Shown here piece by piece: positions 14,868 to 24,781 of a DNA stretch of 50,453 nt. The DNA lies in contig JAUPVS010000005.1 of assembly GCA_030916945.1 (NCBI GenBank), forward strand, positions 1-50,453, given 5' to 3'. This stretch comes from Patescibacteria group bacterium. Lineage in GTDB: Bacteria > Patescibacteriota > Saccharimonadia > Saccharimonadales > JAUPVS01. Positions within the stretch are counted from its first letter, which is position 1, and each line of letters begins with the position of its first letter. Both the position numbers and the translations under genes were made by a program. The notes beneath the pieces are model-generated. The model saw only the letters and a program-made list of their open reading frames with translations, did not search any database and had not been told where the DNA came from.

Positions 14868-17354
14868 TTATGCACGTTTGCGGTGGCTTATAAGTAAATT
14901 GCCGGTAGCAAATAAAAGTGTAGCGCTAATTATTACAATCATTCCGTTACTACCAGTATCGGCAAGAATACTATTAGAATTGTTAGTAATTGTCACATAT
15001 GATGAAAACTCAGACGTCGAACCATATACATACGATCCATTGGCAGGCGATATTTCGGCCGCCAAGGCAGTTGGCATAAAGAAGCTCTTGATGCGAGCTA
15101 GTATATTTTGCGGCTCTGCTTTGGCCGTCACTGAAGCTCCCCTAGCTGTATTATTATCAAAACTAGGTTCCACGAGTAGGGTCGCCGTCGCCGTGATATT
15201 AAGCTGCTGATTTAGGCTGGCGACAGGAGTAAATGTGTGGCTAGCGCCTTTTTCACTACCATCGACCACAAAACTACCCAAATGAGTTTTACCTTGCCCG
15301 TATCCGGATGCGTCAACCGTATCATTGGTGTAGAAATCTAACCTATAACCGACTATTGACAGTGTCTCATCAGCAGGTTTGGCATCAAAGTCGTAGGTAA
15401 CGGTAAGCTTGTTTGAACTAGCCACGGCATTAGTTATTTTTGGATAGGCCACATAATGGTTAGCCTGTTCTGCCGGATACGCCGCTGGCTTGATAAGATC
15501 TTTAGTGGCTGGTCCGGTATCTTGGTCGGCGATGCCATCATTATCGCTGTCGGTTGCCAAGTTAATACCAATACCATTATTACCAAAAATACTGTTGGGC
15601 ATAATGGCAATATTAAAGACGTCAGTGCCGCCGCAACGATAAACACCGTCACCATCATCACAGTCTTGCCACGGCACACTGTAAACCTGAATGCCGTCGC
15701 CTTGATTACCGGCAATTACATTCTGCTCACCATTAGCATCACCACCTATCTGGTGATTATAGACAGATTCACCGCCACAACCATCAACATCTTTTGTTTC
15801 ATAAACTTGGATTCCCGACCCGGCATTTCCGTAATTCTGCGCAACCTCGCCGTTTTGTTTTGTACCTATATAATTACCGATAATTTTTGATCCGACTGTC
15901 TTGGAGCAACTATCGTTGTATATAACAACACCACTTTTGCCGTTGGCCGATATTACATTGCGTTCGGCCGAATTAGTTCCACCAATAATAACGTCGGCAT
16001 CACCGTCAGCTTGTTCGTTCCTGATGATTCTTATTCCGTCGCCAACATTACCAGCCGGCTCACCATTAGCCGTAAGGCCGATAGTACTGCCAAAGACCGT
16101 TGTACCAATACCATCATCAATAATTACCCCAGAACCGGTATTATTACTGATATTATTGTCGTGAAAACGAATATACCTTGCCAGACGGGCACCGCTGTTG
16201 GCGTTATTGTGTAGACTATTATTATAAATCTCTAATTGATTCGCTGAATAAGTATTTGCGTATAGTCCGTCACCCTGGTTCTGATAGACATCATTACCAG
16301 TAATACTACCGGCCGTGTCATTTACACTAATTCCGGTAGCCTCACTGCCTATTACGATATTATCATTAACCTGGACATTGCTCGAAGCTTCGATAGTCAT
16401 GCCATATGTATTGGTTACCGCTGACCCATTAAGTCCAAGCCCAATCTGATTATTACTTACGCCATAGCCTGCCCCATCCTGCACTACTAGGGCATAGAGC
16501 GCACCTGCCATCAGGTTGCCGGAAATTGAAACATTGTCTGAGTTATTAAAGCTTGCTGCCACTGAGTTGGCGGCATCAATATTTGCTTGGCCAGCTTCAT
16601 CAGTACCAATTAAGTTAGATGTTAACGAGAACGACCCAGTAATATTGTTTAGATAAATACCTCTTGCAATCAGGTTATTGCTGACTACTGTATCTGTTCC
16701 AGCTCCATTGTTGTAACAGATGTCACCGCCGAAATTACTCTGACTGGTTGTGCCATCGGCGCCAGAACCAAAATAGTTACAAGTTACGGATACGTCTGAA
16801 TTACTGCCTGCAATATATAAACCGATAACATTATCATCAGCCGTTGCTCCAGCATTATTAATGACAAGGCCATTTAAACTCGATCCCGATGCGCCAACCC
16901 CAAAGTTAATAACCGACGATTCTGGGCTACTATAGGTTAGGGCGCTACCGTTGATTTCTATCAATAAATTGTGCGGGGTATTGGAAGTCGCTGGTATGGC
17001 ATCGGGCATTAGATCGCCACAACTTACACCTGGCTGACTAGCTCCATCAATGTGAACTTCTTCGGTTAGCGGCGGTAGTTCAGATAACAACTCGATCGTG
17101 TGCACGCCAGCACCAGGGATAGTAAAGTCTATATCATCAGCACCGGCATTACTATTAGCCTCCTGAATGGCGGCACGAAGCGTACAATTGCCGTCTCCAT
17201 CATCACAAATGCCATCACCAATGTTATTATCGGCGGCATCGATGACGGAATCGACCGTCCAGCTTAAGGCTGAGGCCTTTTGGGCATGAAGAAATACAGG
17301 TGCTAACACCCCAACCAACAATAATGACACAACTAGGTATCTCTTTGTTTTCAT
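14868..17354 (-). CDS. Secreted beta-helix surface protein with LADTG sorting signal
   Basis: 828-aa secreted protein, probably an adhesin or surface fibre. Signal peptide 1-29 (basic MKTKR, long hydrophobic core, KASA cleavage). A CSLREXCTIR-like N-terminal domain follows, with C50 and C57 around GDGNCTLRAA. From about 120 to 600 there are many Asn/Gly-rich repeats (NLIGT, GNxxxGIxV types) characteristic of right-handed parallel beta-helices. A Ca-binding-like DSDNDGIAD segment sits near 610-620, then Ig-like beta regions. The C-terminus is L797-A-D-T-G801, a hydrophobic stretch (about 804-823) and HRKRA, a sortase signal variant with Ala for Pro. AAGGAG precedes the ATG. Ligand unknown. Confidence 0.9.
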   Translation of the reverse strand: MKTKRYLVVSLLLVGVLAPVFLHAQKASALSWTVDSVIDAADNNIGDGICDDGDGNCTLRAAIQEANSNAGADDIDFTIPGAGVHTIELLSELPPLTEEVHIDGASQPGVSCGDLMPDAIPATSNTPHNLLIEINGSALTYSSPESSVINFGVGASGSSLNGLVINNAGATADDNVIGLYIAGSNSDVSVTCNYFGSGADGTTSQSNFGGDICYNNGAGTDTVVSNNLIARGIYLNNITGSFSLTSNLIGTDEAGQANIDAANSVAASFNNSDNVSISGNLMAGALYALVVQDGAGYGVSNNQIGLGLNGSAVTNTYGMTIEASSNVQVNDNIVIGSEATGISVNDTAGSITGNDVYQNQGDGLYANTYSANQLEIYNNSLHNNANSGARLARYIRFHDNNISNNTGSGVIIDDGIGTTVFGSTIGLTANGEPAGNVGDGIRIIRNEQADGDADVIIGGTNSAERNVISANGKSGVVIYNDSCSKTVGSKIIGNYIGTKQNGEVAQNYGNAGSGIQVYETKDVDGCGGESVYNHQIGGDANGEQNVIAGNQGDGIQVYSVPWQDCDDGDGVYRCGGTDVFNIAIMPNSIFGNNGIGINLATDSDNDGIADQDTGPATKDLIKPAAYPAEQANHYVAYPKITNAVASSNKLTVTYDFDAKPADETLSIVGYRLDFYTNDTVDASGYGQGKTHLGSFVVDGSEKGASHTFTPVASLNQQLNITATATLLVEPSFDNNTARGASVTAKAEPQNILARIKSFFMPTALAAEISPANGSYVYGSTSEFSSYVTITNNSNSILADTGSNGMIVIISATLLFATGNLLISHRKRA

Positions 17355-17357
17355 GGA

Positions 17358-17384
17358 CTCCTTAATGTGCTCTATAAAATTATA
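17358..17384 (-). promoter_or_regulatory. Promoter and ribosome site of the beta-helix surface protein
   Basis: Minus strand TGC-TATAAT (17379-17384) and AAGGAG (17358-17363) 3 nt before the ATG. This is a leadered gene, in contrast to the leaderless sortase that faces it. Confidence 0.7.
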
Positions 17385-17408
17385 GCAATAAGGTAGTGCT
17401 TAGTCCAA

Positions 17409-18887
17409 CTACAGCCCAAGCTGTTTCTTAATAAGTTGCTGGGCTAACTGCGGGTTAGCCTGGCCCTTCGATTCTTTCATTACTTGACCGACCAAAAAGC
17501 CAATAGCCTTCATCTCGCCATTCTTAACATCGGCGGCGGCAGCGGGGTTGGAGGCTAACACAGCGGCCACGATTTTTTCGATGGCACCTTCGTCGGAGAC
17601 CTGCAGATAGCCACCGTCCTGAGCATAAGCTTCAAGATCAGCCGGTAGCTTATTTTTAGACAGTAACTCAGTAAGAAGTGATTTTGCTTTGGTTGAGCTC
17701 AATTTATCACTACTAACCAGTTTATAAATTTCTTCATAGAGTTTGGCGCGCATGGCATTATCGGCCGGTAAGCCACCAGATGTTTCTAACTCACGCCGCA
17801 GTGGGATCTCGATATTAACCAGCCAGTTAGCAATCGCCTTGGCTTTTTCGGGTTCCGACAAACTAGCTTCGATTATCGCCAAGTAATTGGCTTCACTCTC
17901 CACCTCGGCCTCCAGCAGCGTATCAGTTTGGCTGACGTCTAAGCCCAGGCCAACTAGGCGGGTGCGCCATTCACCAGGCATTGGCGGCATACTATCGCGG
18001 ACTGGCTTGATCATGTCCTCGGTCAGCTCAATCGGTGGGATGTCGGGTTCTGGCATGTAGCGATAGTCGTGAGCTTCTTCTTTAGAACGCATCGCCACGG
18101 TTTTTTGCTTGGCTTCGTCCCAGCCGCGGGTTTCCTGCACAATTGGCTGACCCTTCTCTAGCAATTCAATCTGACGTTCGGTTTCGTATTCAATTGCCTT
18201 TTCGACCGAACGGAAGCTGTTTAAGTTTTTGGTTTCGGTGCGAGTGCCCAGCTCGTCGGTTTTGCTAACCGACACGTTAACGTCAAAGCGCATGTTGCCG
18301 TAGTACAGGCTAGCGTCAGACACATCGGCGTAGCGCATTAGCAGCCACAGCTCCTTAGCGTACTGCTTGGCCTCGAGGGCACTATGCATGTCAGGCTCAG
18401 ACACGATCTCTAGTAATGGGGTGCCGGCGCGGTTGAGGTCGACAAGGCTGTAATCTTTGCCGGCTGGGTGGGTGCTTTTACCAGCATCGGCCTCTAAGTG
18501 GGCTTCGTGAATGCGAACTGTTTTAGTTTGTTGGCCAACCGCAAAAGTTACCGAACCGCTGCGAATGATCGGGTTGTAGAACTGAGTAATTTGGTAGCCC
18601 ATTGGTAGGTCGGGGTAAAAATAGTGTTTGCGATCGAACTGACTAAAGCGCTCTGGTTCGGTGCTCAAGGCAAAGGCGGCGCGGGTGGCTAGTTCCAGGG
18701 CTTTTTCGTTAAGAACCGGTAGGGCGCCAGGCATACCCAGGTCGATGTGACTGATTAGGGTATTGGGTGGCGCTTCGCGGGCATCGTTACCAACTGCCGA
18801 AAACAGCTTAGTTTTGGTTTTAAGCTGAACATGACATTCGATGCCAATTGTCACCGTATACTGGTCACGTACTTCCTGGCTGATCAT
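17409..18887 (-). CDS. gatB: Asp/Glu-tRNA amidotransferase subunit B
   Basis: GatB binds misacylated Glu-tRNA-Gln or Asp-tRNA-Asn and catalyses its ATP-dependent amidation with ammonia from GatA. The 492-aa protein has the family N-terminus VTIGIECHVQLKTKTKLFS, the catalytic core with HYFYPDLPMGYQITQ and DLNRAGTPLLEIVSEPDM, and the C-terminal YqeY-like helical domain ending GQANPQLAQQLIKKQL. Length is normal. Its start overlaps the preceding small ORF by ATGA (18884-18887), so it is the last gene of gatC-gatA-orf120-gatB. Confidence 0.97.
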   Translation of the reverse strand: MISQEVRDQYTVTIGIECHVQLKTKTKLFSAVGNDAREAPPNTLISHIDLGMPGALPVLNEKALELATRAAFALSTEPERFSQFDRKHYFYPDLPMGYQITQFYNPIIRSGSVTFAVGQQTKTVRIHEAHLEADAGKSTHPAGKDYSLVDLNRAGTPLLEIVSEPDMHSALEAKQYAKELWLLMRYADVSDASLYYGNMRFDVNVSVSKTDELGTRTETKNLNSFRSVEKAIEYETERQIELLEKGQPIVQETRGWDEAKQKTVAMRSKEEAHDYRYMPEPDIPPIELTEDMIKPVRDSMPPMPGEWRTRLVGLGLDVSQTDTLLEAEVESEANYLAIIEASLSEPEKAKAIANWLVNIEIPLRRELETSGGLPADNAMRAKLYEEIYKLVSSDKLSSTKAKSLLTELLSKNKLPADLEAYAQDGGYLQVSDEGAIEKIVAAVLASNPAAAADVKNGEMKAIGFLVGQVMKESKGQANPQLAQQLIKKQLGL

Positions 18888-19238
18888 TTAAGCGCTCCGA
18901 TGTCTTTAAGAGCCTGACCAATCCCCATGAGGGCTTGTTTAACGTCTTTTTCTTTTAGAACCGGCGGCTCTTCGCTAACCAGCTTGTTGCGTAGTTTATG
19001 GCCGAACCAGACACCGTCGATATTACTAAATAAACTGTGGGCAGACACCATTCGTTCGCCGGTGGTTTTACCCTTGTAGTGGAGCTTGCGTAAGCCCTCG
19101 TCGAGCAATTTGTCGGCAGCAATAATGGCTTCACCCCATTTGTCTTTGTCGGCTAACATTTTCTGGAGTTCTTTCCAGCGGGCTTGGAACTTTTCGGTTT
19201 TAAGGGTTCGACGGCGCAACCGTAGTTTCTTTAAGACA

Positions 19239-19246
<8 letters not shown>
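18884..19246 (-). CDS. Small basic protein of unknown function inserted between gatA and gatB
   Basis: 120-aa protein that I do not recognise. The ATG at 19246 is chosen: GGAG lies 6 nt upstream and the TTG just before it has no better site. It overlaps the gatA stop by 8 nt and the gatB start by ATGA, so translation is coupled on both sides. The N-terminus is very basic (LKKLRLRRRTLK), followed by charged helices, a GKTTGERMVSAH stretch and a C-terminal KDVKQALMGIGQALKDIG helix. Being locked inside the gat operon suggests a role with tRNA or the amidotransferase, inferred only. Confidence 0.8.
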
Positions 19247-20656
<1,410 letters not shown>

Positions 20657-20657
<1 letters not shown>

Positions 20658-20950
20658 CAGGCAACCATCCTTGGTACTTTAAAATGATCACCTTCGGTGT
20701 CGGGCGCGTTCTTTAGAAGCGCCTTGGGATCGGCCTGGTAGTCGACGACTTCGTCGGGGCGGGTAACATCTTTTAGTCCGTTTACCTGATAGGTTGGTTC
20801 AACGTCTGTTAGGTCGACATCTTGCAACAGCTCAACATACTGCAGGATGCTGCCAATTTCGGACTCGAACTGGGTGACTTCGTCATCGGTTAGTTGCAAA
20901 CGCGATAATCGAGCCAATTTTAAGATATCTTCGCGCGAAAGTTTGCTCAT
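20657..20950 (-). CDS. gatC: Asp/Glu-tRNA amidotransferase subunit C
   Basis: Small subunit that wraps around and stabilises the GatA-GatB interface. 97 aa, starting MSKLSREDILKLARLSRLQLTDDEV, with the family segment ILQYVELLQDVDLTDVEPTYQV and the C-terminal RPDEV. It is first in the gat operon and has a TATACT box only 8 nt before its ATG with no ribosome site, so its mRNA should be leaderless. Confidence 0.95.
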
Positions 20951-20958
20951 GTGGCACT

Positions 20959-20964
20959 AGTATA
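20959..20964 (-). promoter_or_regulatory. Extended -10 of the leaderless gat operon
   Basis: Minus strand TGT-TATACT is 8 nt before the gatC ATG. No Shine-Dalgarno lies in the gap. Confidence 0.65.
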
Positions 20965-21007
20965 ACATTTCTAACAGACATGAACAGATAATCTAGTTTA
21001 CAAAACC

Positions 21008-21040
21008 ATGGCCGAGGCATACCATGAAGTTAAGCAATAA
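21008..21040 (+). CDS. Possible 10-codon leader ORF before the hydrolase gene
   Basis: ATG at 21008 opens a ten-codon frame (MAEAYHEVKQ) ending TAA at 21040, 10 bp before the hydrolase start. Its first ten bases nearly repeat the hydrolase start context (ATGGCCGAGG versus ATGGCCGAGC). A weak TAGTTT box lies 8 nt before it, in the position used by leaderless genes here. It could be a leader peptide, or the repeat could be a decayed duplication of the start region. Very short, so uncertain. Confidence 0.3.
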   Translation: MAEAYHEVKQ

Positions 21041-21050
21041 AGGAATAACC

Positions 21051-22004
21051 ATGGCCGAGCCTTTTGTTTCGCCAGAATACGCCTCTTCCGACGGCTTCGA
21101 AGCCGCCTCACTCGCACCTGTGCACCAACTTCACCCTCCCCAAGAGGGTGATTTTGATTCTGGTACCCATCACTTTTATCAGGGTGATGTCAAAGTTGGT
21201 CGAGAAGATATTATTTGGACTCTAGAACTTTCAGAAAATATGGCTTATGACGGCTTAGCAATTATTGTTCCCGGCTACTCAGGAATTAAAGGCAGTTCAC
21301 GCAAGCCTCGTGGGGCCATGGCCGACGAAGGTTTTGCCACACTTAGCTACACACCCGCCCGACGTGGTTCGTCTTGGTACGAAACGGCGACCAATCCACA
21401 ACTGCTCCACTCAAAAACCATTCACCAAGTTGGTAAAGCAGTATTCGAGAGCACCGAAATTAGAAACACAGCGCCAAATATACAGGATAGGTCCTTAGAT
21501 AAACTACTCTTGCTTGCACATTCGATGGGCGGACTAGGTGCTACCGAGTACGGCATATTCTCGCCTCAGTCGGTTGATGCGATAGTCAAATTAGCGGCCT
21601 GCGGGTACGGCCACCCAACGCTTGCCGAGATTATTGCTGATGTACCCAAAGGAGCTCACCTTGGCCTTTGGCATGAATTGATACCATCACTGCTTCAAGG
21701 CCATATACCAATTAACGGTCGTAATGCCAAAGATCTAGTTAATTACTTTATGCACTTGCGAGCAGCCATAGAAGGCAACAGCTGCCTACGTGAAGACTCG
21801 CGCGAAAAGGTGGCAACCATCCGCGACAACGGTGTTTTTGTGGCCTACCAAGCCTACCAGCACGACATCTTAGTGCGAGCCGACCCAGCTGTAGCAGAAC
21901 ACGTTGACTATCACGAAATTATGCCTGACGCTGGTCACCTGGCGCCAATTCGCAAAGCTAAGCAAGTTGCCCAGCGAGTGTCAGATATTGTTCTGAGTCG
22001 TTAG
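21051..22004 (+). CDS. Alpha/beta hydrolase
   Basis: 317-aa cytoplasmic serine hydrolase of unknown substrate. A likely catalytic triad is present: S158 in the nucleophile elbow AHSMGG, D272 (YQHDILV) and H296 (DAGHLAP). The oxyanion region is IIVPGYSG. The start at 21051 is chosen because AAAGGA lies 6 nt before it; an in-frame ATG at 21024 has no such site. No lipid-type signal peptide is seen. It stands alone, divergent from the gat operon, and its stop abuts the stop of the convergent Cys-repeat gene. Esterase, acyl hydrolase or peptidase roles cannot be separated. Confidence 0.82.
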   Translation: MAEPFVSPEYASSDGFEAASLAPVHQLHPPQEGDFDSGTHHFYQGDVKVGREDIIWTLELSENMAYDGLAIIVPGYSGIKGSSRKPRGAMADEGFATLSYTPARRGSSWYETATNPQLLHSKTIHQVGKAVFESTEIRNTAPNIQDRSLDKLLLLAHSMGGLGATEYGIFSPQSVDAIVKLAACGYGHPTLAEIIADVPKGAHLGLWHELIPSLLQGHIPINGRNAKDLVNYFMHLRAAIEGNSCLREDSREKVATIRDNGVFVAYQAYQHDILVRADPAVAEHVDYHEIMPDAGHLAPIRKAKQVAQRVSDIVLSR

Positions 22005-22718
22005 CTAGTTAGTTAGCAACCAGCGGGCGACGACGTCACGGATGCGGCGGTATTCGGCTTCTTCGTACTGCATGTTGGCAATACAGAAGCGTTTGCCGGA
22101 GATGTTGGTGCAGAACATGCTGTCTTGCATGTCGGAGGTGTCATGCATCATAAAACAGTTAGTGATTCGACCAGACCATGAAATGCCAAAGGAATTGGTG
22201 CATTCACCGCTATCTTCTATCCGGATGCAAAAGGTGGCATCACCGGAACGTTGACAAGCCGCTACGAACTCGCAGCCATGGACACCGTCCGAGAATAGTA
22301 CATTCTTGCAGCCATTGATATCTTGCGATCGAAAGACGTTCTCGGAGTACTTAATAACGTCTGATTCAGATACGTTGATAGAATCGGTGTTACGCTCGGT
22401 AGTCGTGTAGTTAATTTCTTCCCACGCGGCCAATATATCTTCGATAGCGTTAAGTGGGCGGGCCGGACGCAGATAGTCAGTCTCTTCACTGGCACCGGCG
22501 ATCTCTAGACCACGAGCATTATCTTGCTTAACGAATTTTACCGGGTTGGTTGACTGCGCCCAGGTAACTGAGCCATCGATGGCATCGGTAACTTGCTGCG
22601 GCAAACGAACGTCAAAGGCAAATTTTTCCTGGAACTGCTCCAGGGTTAGTGGATTTTTATAGCCAAAAACCTGGGCGACGATTTTATCTAAAACTGCTTG
22701 GGCTTCTTGCTTGGTCAT
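22005..22718 (-). CDS. Cys-repeat protein of a CPR-associated type
   Basis: 237-aa protein of unknown function. The N-terminal half is helical. Residues about 125-215 consist of short repeated strands with a Cys every 8-15 residues (NGCKNVLF, HGCEFVAAC, ATFCIR, GECTNSFG, TNCFMM, SMFCTN, KRFCIANMQY), which suggests a small solenoid. This ends in the NMQYEEAEYRRI motif. I recall a similar pattern in CPR proteins often mislabelled CaiB/BaiF; that comparison is from memory. The start overlaps the upstream ATPase stop by one base (TAATG), so the pair is translationally coupled. Confidence 0.75.
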   Translation of the reverse strand: MTKQEAQAVLDKIVAQVFGYKNPLTLEQFQEKFAFDVRLPQQVTDAIDGSVTWAQSTNPVKFVKQDNARGLEIAGASEETDYLRPARPLNAIEDILAAWEEINYTTTERNTDSINVSESDVIKYSENVFRSQDINGCKNVLFSDGVHGCEFVAACQRSGDATFCIRIEDSGECTNSFGISWSGRITNCFMMHDTSDMQDSMFCTNISGKRFCIANMQYEEAEYRRIRDVVARWLLTN

Positions 22719-24721
22719 TACTTTTCCTTCCGTTTTCTTGCCTTGTCGCGACTCGATGAGTGCTCGGCCAACATATCTTTAATACTAGAGAAAGCTCGTT
22801 TGGACTGGATGTTTTCTTTTATGCCACTAAGTTTAGTGGTGTCGTGGTTTTGGGCTAGTTGTTCAACAAACTCTTTCGAGAAATGGATTGGTTGTTGAGC
22901 AGAGCCGCTACCTTCGACAAACTTTTCGGGCAGAACGGCGGTAAGTTTAGCGGCTGGAGCAGTTGTTACCTTGGCGCCATGTGGCGCATCAACCGTACGC
23001 GCCTTAATGGCCGGCACAACCTGGCCGTTAGAAACAACCCGCACCAGGCATTCGCGTGGGTGCAGGTCGGTCATCATCTTAATGCGAATGTCACTTTCCT
23101 TCTGCCCTTTCTTGCCGGCGGCTTCGACTAGCTCCTTGGCGATCTCGATATTTAAGTTACCTTCGAGCGCTCGGGCATCATCTTCTGACACCTTAAAGGC
23201 ATAGTAGTTATAGACATTAGAGAAAATGGCAGCCTGCAAATCTTTTTCGACCTGACCAAAGTACTGCTGGGTCAGAATAACAGTCAGGTTGAACTTGCGG
23301 GCTTCGGCCAGAATTTGGGCGATGGCCGGGTTCTGCACCACCGAAACCTCATCAATTATCAAAATTACTTTTTGGTTGAAGGCACGCGCCTGGGCCAGCA
23401 AGAATATCTGCTGAATCAACAAACCAGCCACGGTTTTGGTAACTTTTTCGCCCATACTAACCTTGTTCAGCGAAAAGACTGTTAAAAAGTTGTCCTGGAT
23501 CATCTTGGCCAGTGACTGATCATTGCCCCTCACCAACGAAGGCTGCATCTGCATTTCATCTACCAAAGAAACGACCGGTAGAATTGTTTCGTTATAGTGC
23601 TGAGTGCGTAGTTCGTTATAGTCAGCGCCAAAGAACTTAACAACGTTCTGCGGCACGTAGCCGTCGACATGCGACAGAACCTGGTTACGATACTCGACTT
23701 CGGTCTGGAAGCGTTTAAGGTTGTTGAGCGACATAGCCTGGGCGGTCATCAAAACAAATAAACTGTAGCGCAGTAGCCGATCAAGCCGGTTATTAAACTG
23801 ATCGCCCAGTAACGACTTAAATAGTGTCGCCGTTAGTTCAGTGGCGGCCGATATGTCAGCCGTGGCGTCACTAAACAGCTCGGTGCTTTCGTTGTCAAAG
23901 TTAACAGTTTTGCTATTAGGAATATGCGCCACATCCTCGGCGATAGCAGCGTGCGGGTCGATAATTACCACCCGATAATTCATCTTTAGCTGGGTCCGCT
24001 GCAAGCGGTCAACAATCAGGGTTATCAACTTAGATTTACCGCTACCACTGGCACCGATAATAAATGAGTGTTTGTCGAATTCGTAGTTGCTCAGGTTCAG
24101 GTAGTAGTTGTGCGAAAAGTATGGAAAGGTATCGACTTCGAAGACGGCGTTGACGTTATCGCTTAACAGCATGTGCAGCGATTTTTCGATGTTCAAGTAC
24201 TTTGGTGTAGAGCGTTTTAAGTAACGGGCATTCTGTTCAAAGTTAATGTCGAGCAATTTGACCGGCAAAAAGCTGGTCGACCGACTTGATTTAGACCATG
24301 TTCCGCCAGCATTCTTAAAGTACATGTTGCTACGCACAATTGCTTTTTCGACATTAATCGAACGGATCTTAAAGACGGCGTATTCTAGGTTTTTGGCCTT
24401 TTTAACAGCGTACTTCTCTTTGAGGTCCAGGATGTTACCGCCGGTAACGAACTGCACCAGCCGTTCCTTGTTGGCCGCCGTTGGCAATTTAAACTCATCC
24501 TTGCTAACTGGCCTTAGCAAAATGCCATCAAGATTATTGCTAACCGAACTCAAGTCCTTGTCGCAAACAACAAAGAAACGCACCATGTTATCGGTACAGG
24601 TAAAGACAATTTCGAACTTACCTAAAACCCCCAGGTAAGAAGTGAGGGCTTTATAAAGCTTGGTCCATTGTTCGGCTTGCAGGTGGTCAGTCAGAATGTA
24701 TAGTTCAAAATAATGTTGCAT
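22718..24721 (-). CDS. HerA/VirB4-like P-loop ATPase
   Basis: 667-aa protein of the HerA/FtsK/VirB4-TraD superfamily; such ATPases pump DNA or protein through membranes. An N-terminal alpha/beta domain (1-200) is followed by Walker A GASGSGKS (223-230), VVIIDPH, Walker B ILIIDEV (D457, E458) and the TQQYFG sensor region. The C-terminal 100 residues are low complexity and Lys-rich at the end. No membrane segment is visible, so it would need a membrane partner. ATG 24721 is preferred to a TTG at 24742. It is followed by the Cys-repeat gene with one base of overlap. No relaxase or pilus channel gene is adjacent; a role in DNA uptake, conjugation or secretion is only inferred. Confidence 0.8.
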   Translation of the reverse strand: MQHYFELYILTDHLQAEQWTKLYKALTSYLGVLGKFEIVFTCTDNMVRFFVVCDKDLSSVSNNLDGILLRPVSKDEFKLPTAANKERLVQFVTGGNILDLKEKYAVKKAKNLEYAVFKIRSINVEKAIVRSNMYFKNAGGTWSKSSRSTSFLPVKLLDINFEQNARYLKRSTPKYLNIEKSLHMLLSDNVNAVFEVDTFPYFSHNYYLNLSNYEFDKHSFIIGASGSGKSKLITLIVDRLQRTQLKMNYRVVIIDPHAAIAEDVAHIPNSKTVNFDNESTELFSDATADISAATELTATLFKSLLGDQFNNRLDRLLRYSLFVLMTAQAMSLNNLKRFQTEVEYRNQVLSHVDGYVPQNVVKFFGADYNELRTQHYNETILPVVSLVDEMQMQPSLVRGNDQSLAKMIQDNFLTVFSLNKVSMGEKVTKTVAGLLIQQIFLLAQARAFNQKVILIIDEVSVVQNPAIAQILAEARKFNLTVILTQQYFGQVEKDLQAAIFSNVYNYYAFKVSEDDARALEGNLNIEIAKELVEAAGKKGQKESDIRIKMMTDLHPRECLVRVVSNGQVVPAIKARTVDAPHGAKVTTAPAAKLTAVLPEKFVEGSGSAQQPIHFSKEFVEQLAQNHDTTKLSGIKENIQSKRAFSSIKDMLAEHSSSRDKARKRKEK

Positions 24722-24742
24722 AGAAACGCTTCTTATAGCCAA

Positions 24743-24748
24743 ATTGTA
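24743..24748 (-). promoter_or_regulatory. Possible -10 of the HerA/VirB4-like gene
   Basis: Minus strand TACAAT lies 21 nt before the ATG, between this gene and the end of uvrB. It predicts a leader of about 14 nt without a clear Shine-Dalgarno. Confidence 0.4.
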
Positions 24749-24781
24749 ATGCTTATCGTTGGCAGCCGCAAGCCAAACAAC

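Noticed and set aside
14868-17354. Plus-strand ORFs of 144, 110 and 87 codons within the beta-helix gene
   Set aside because: They arise from the repetitive Asn/Gly/Thr codons read backwards; none has a start signal.
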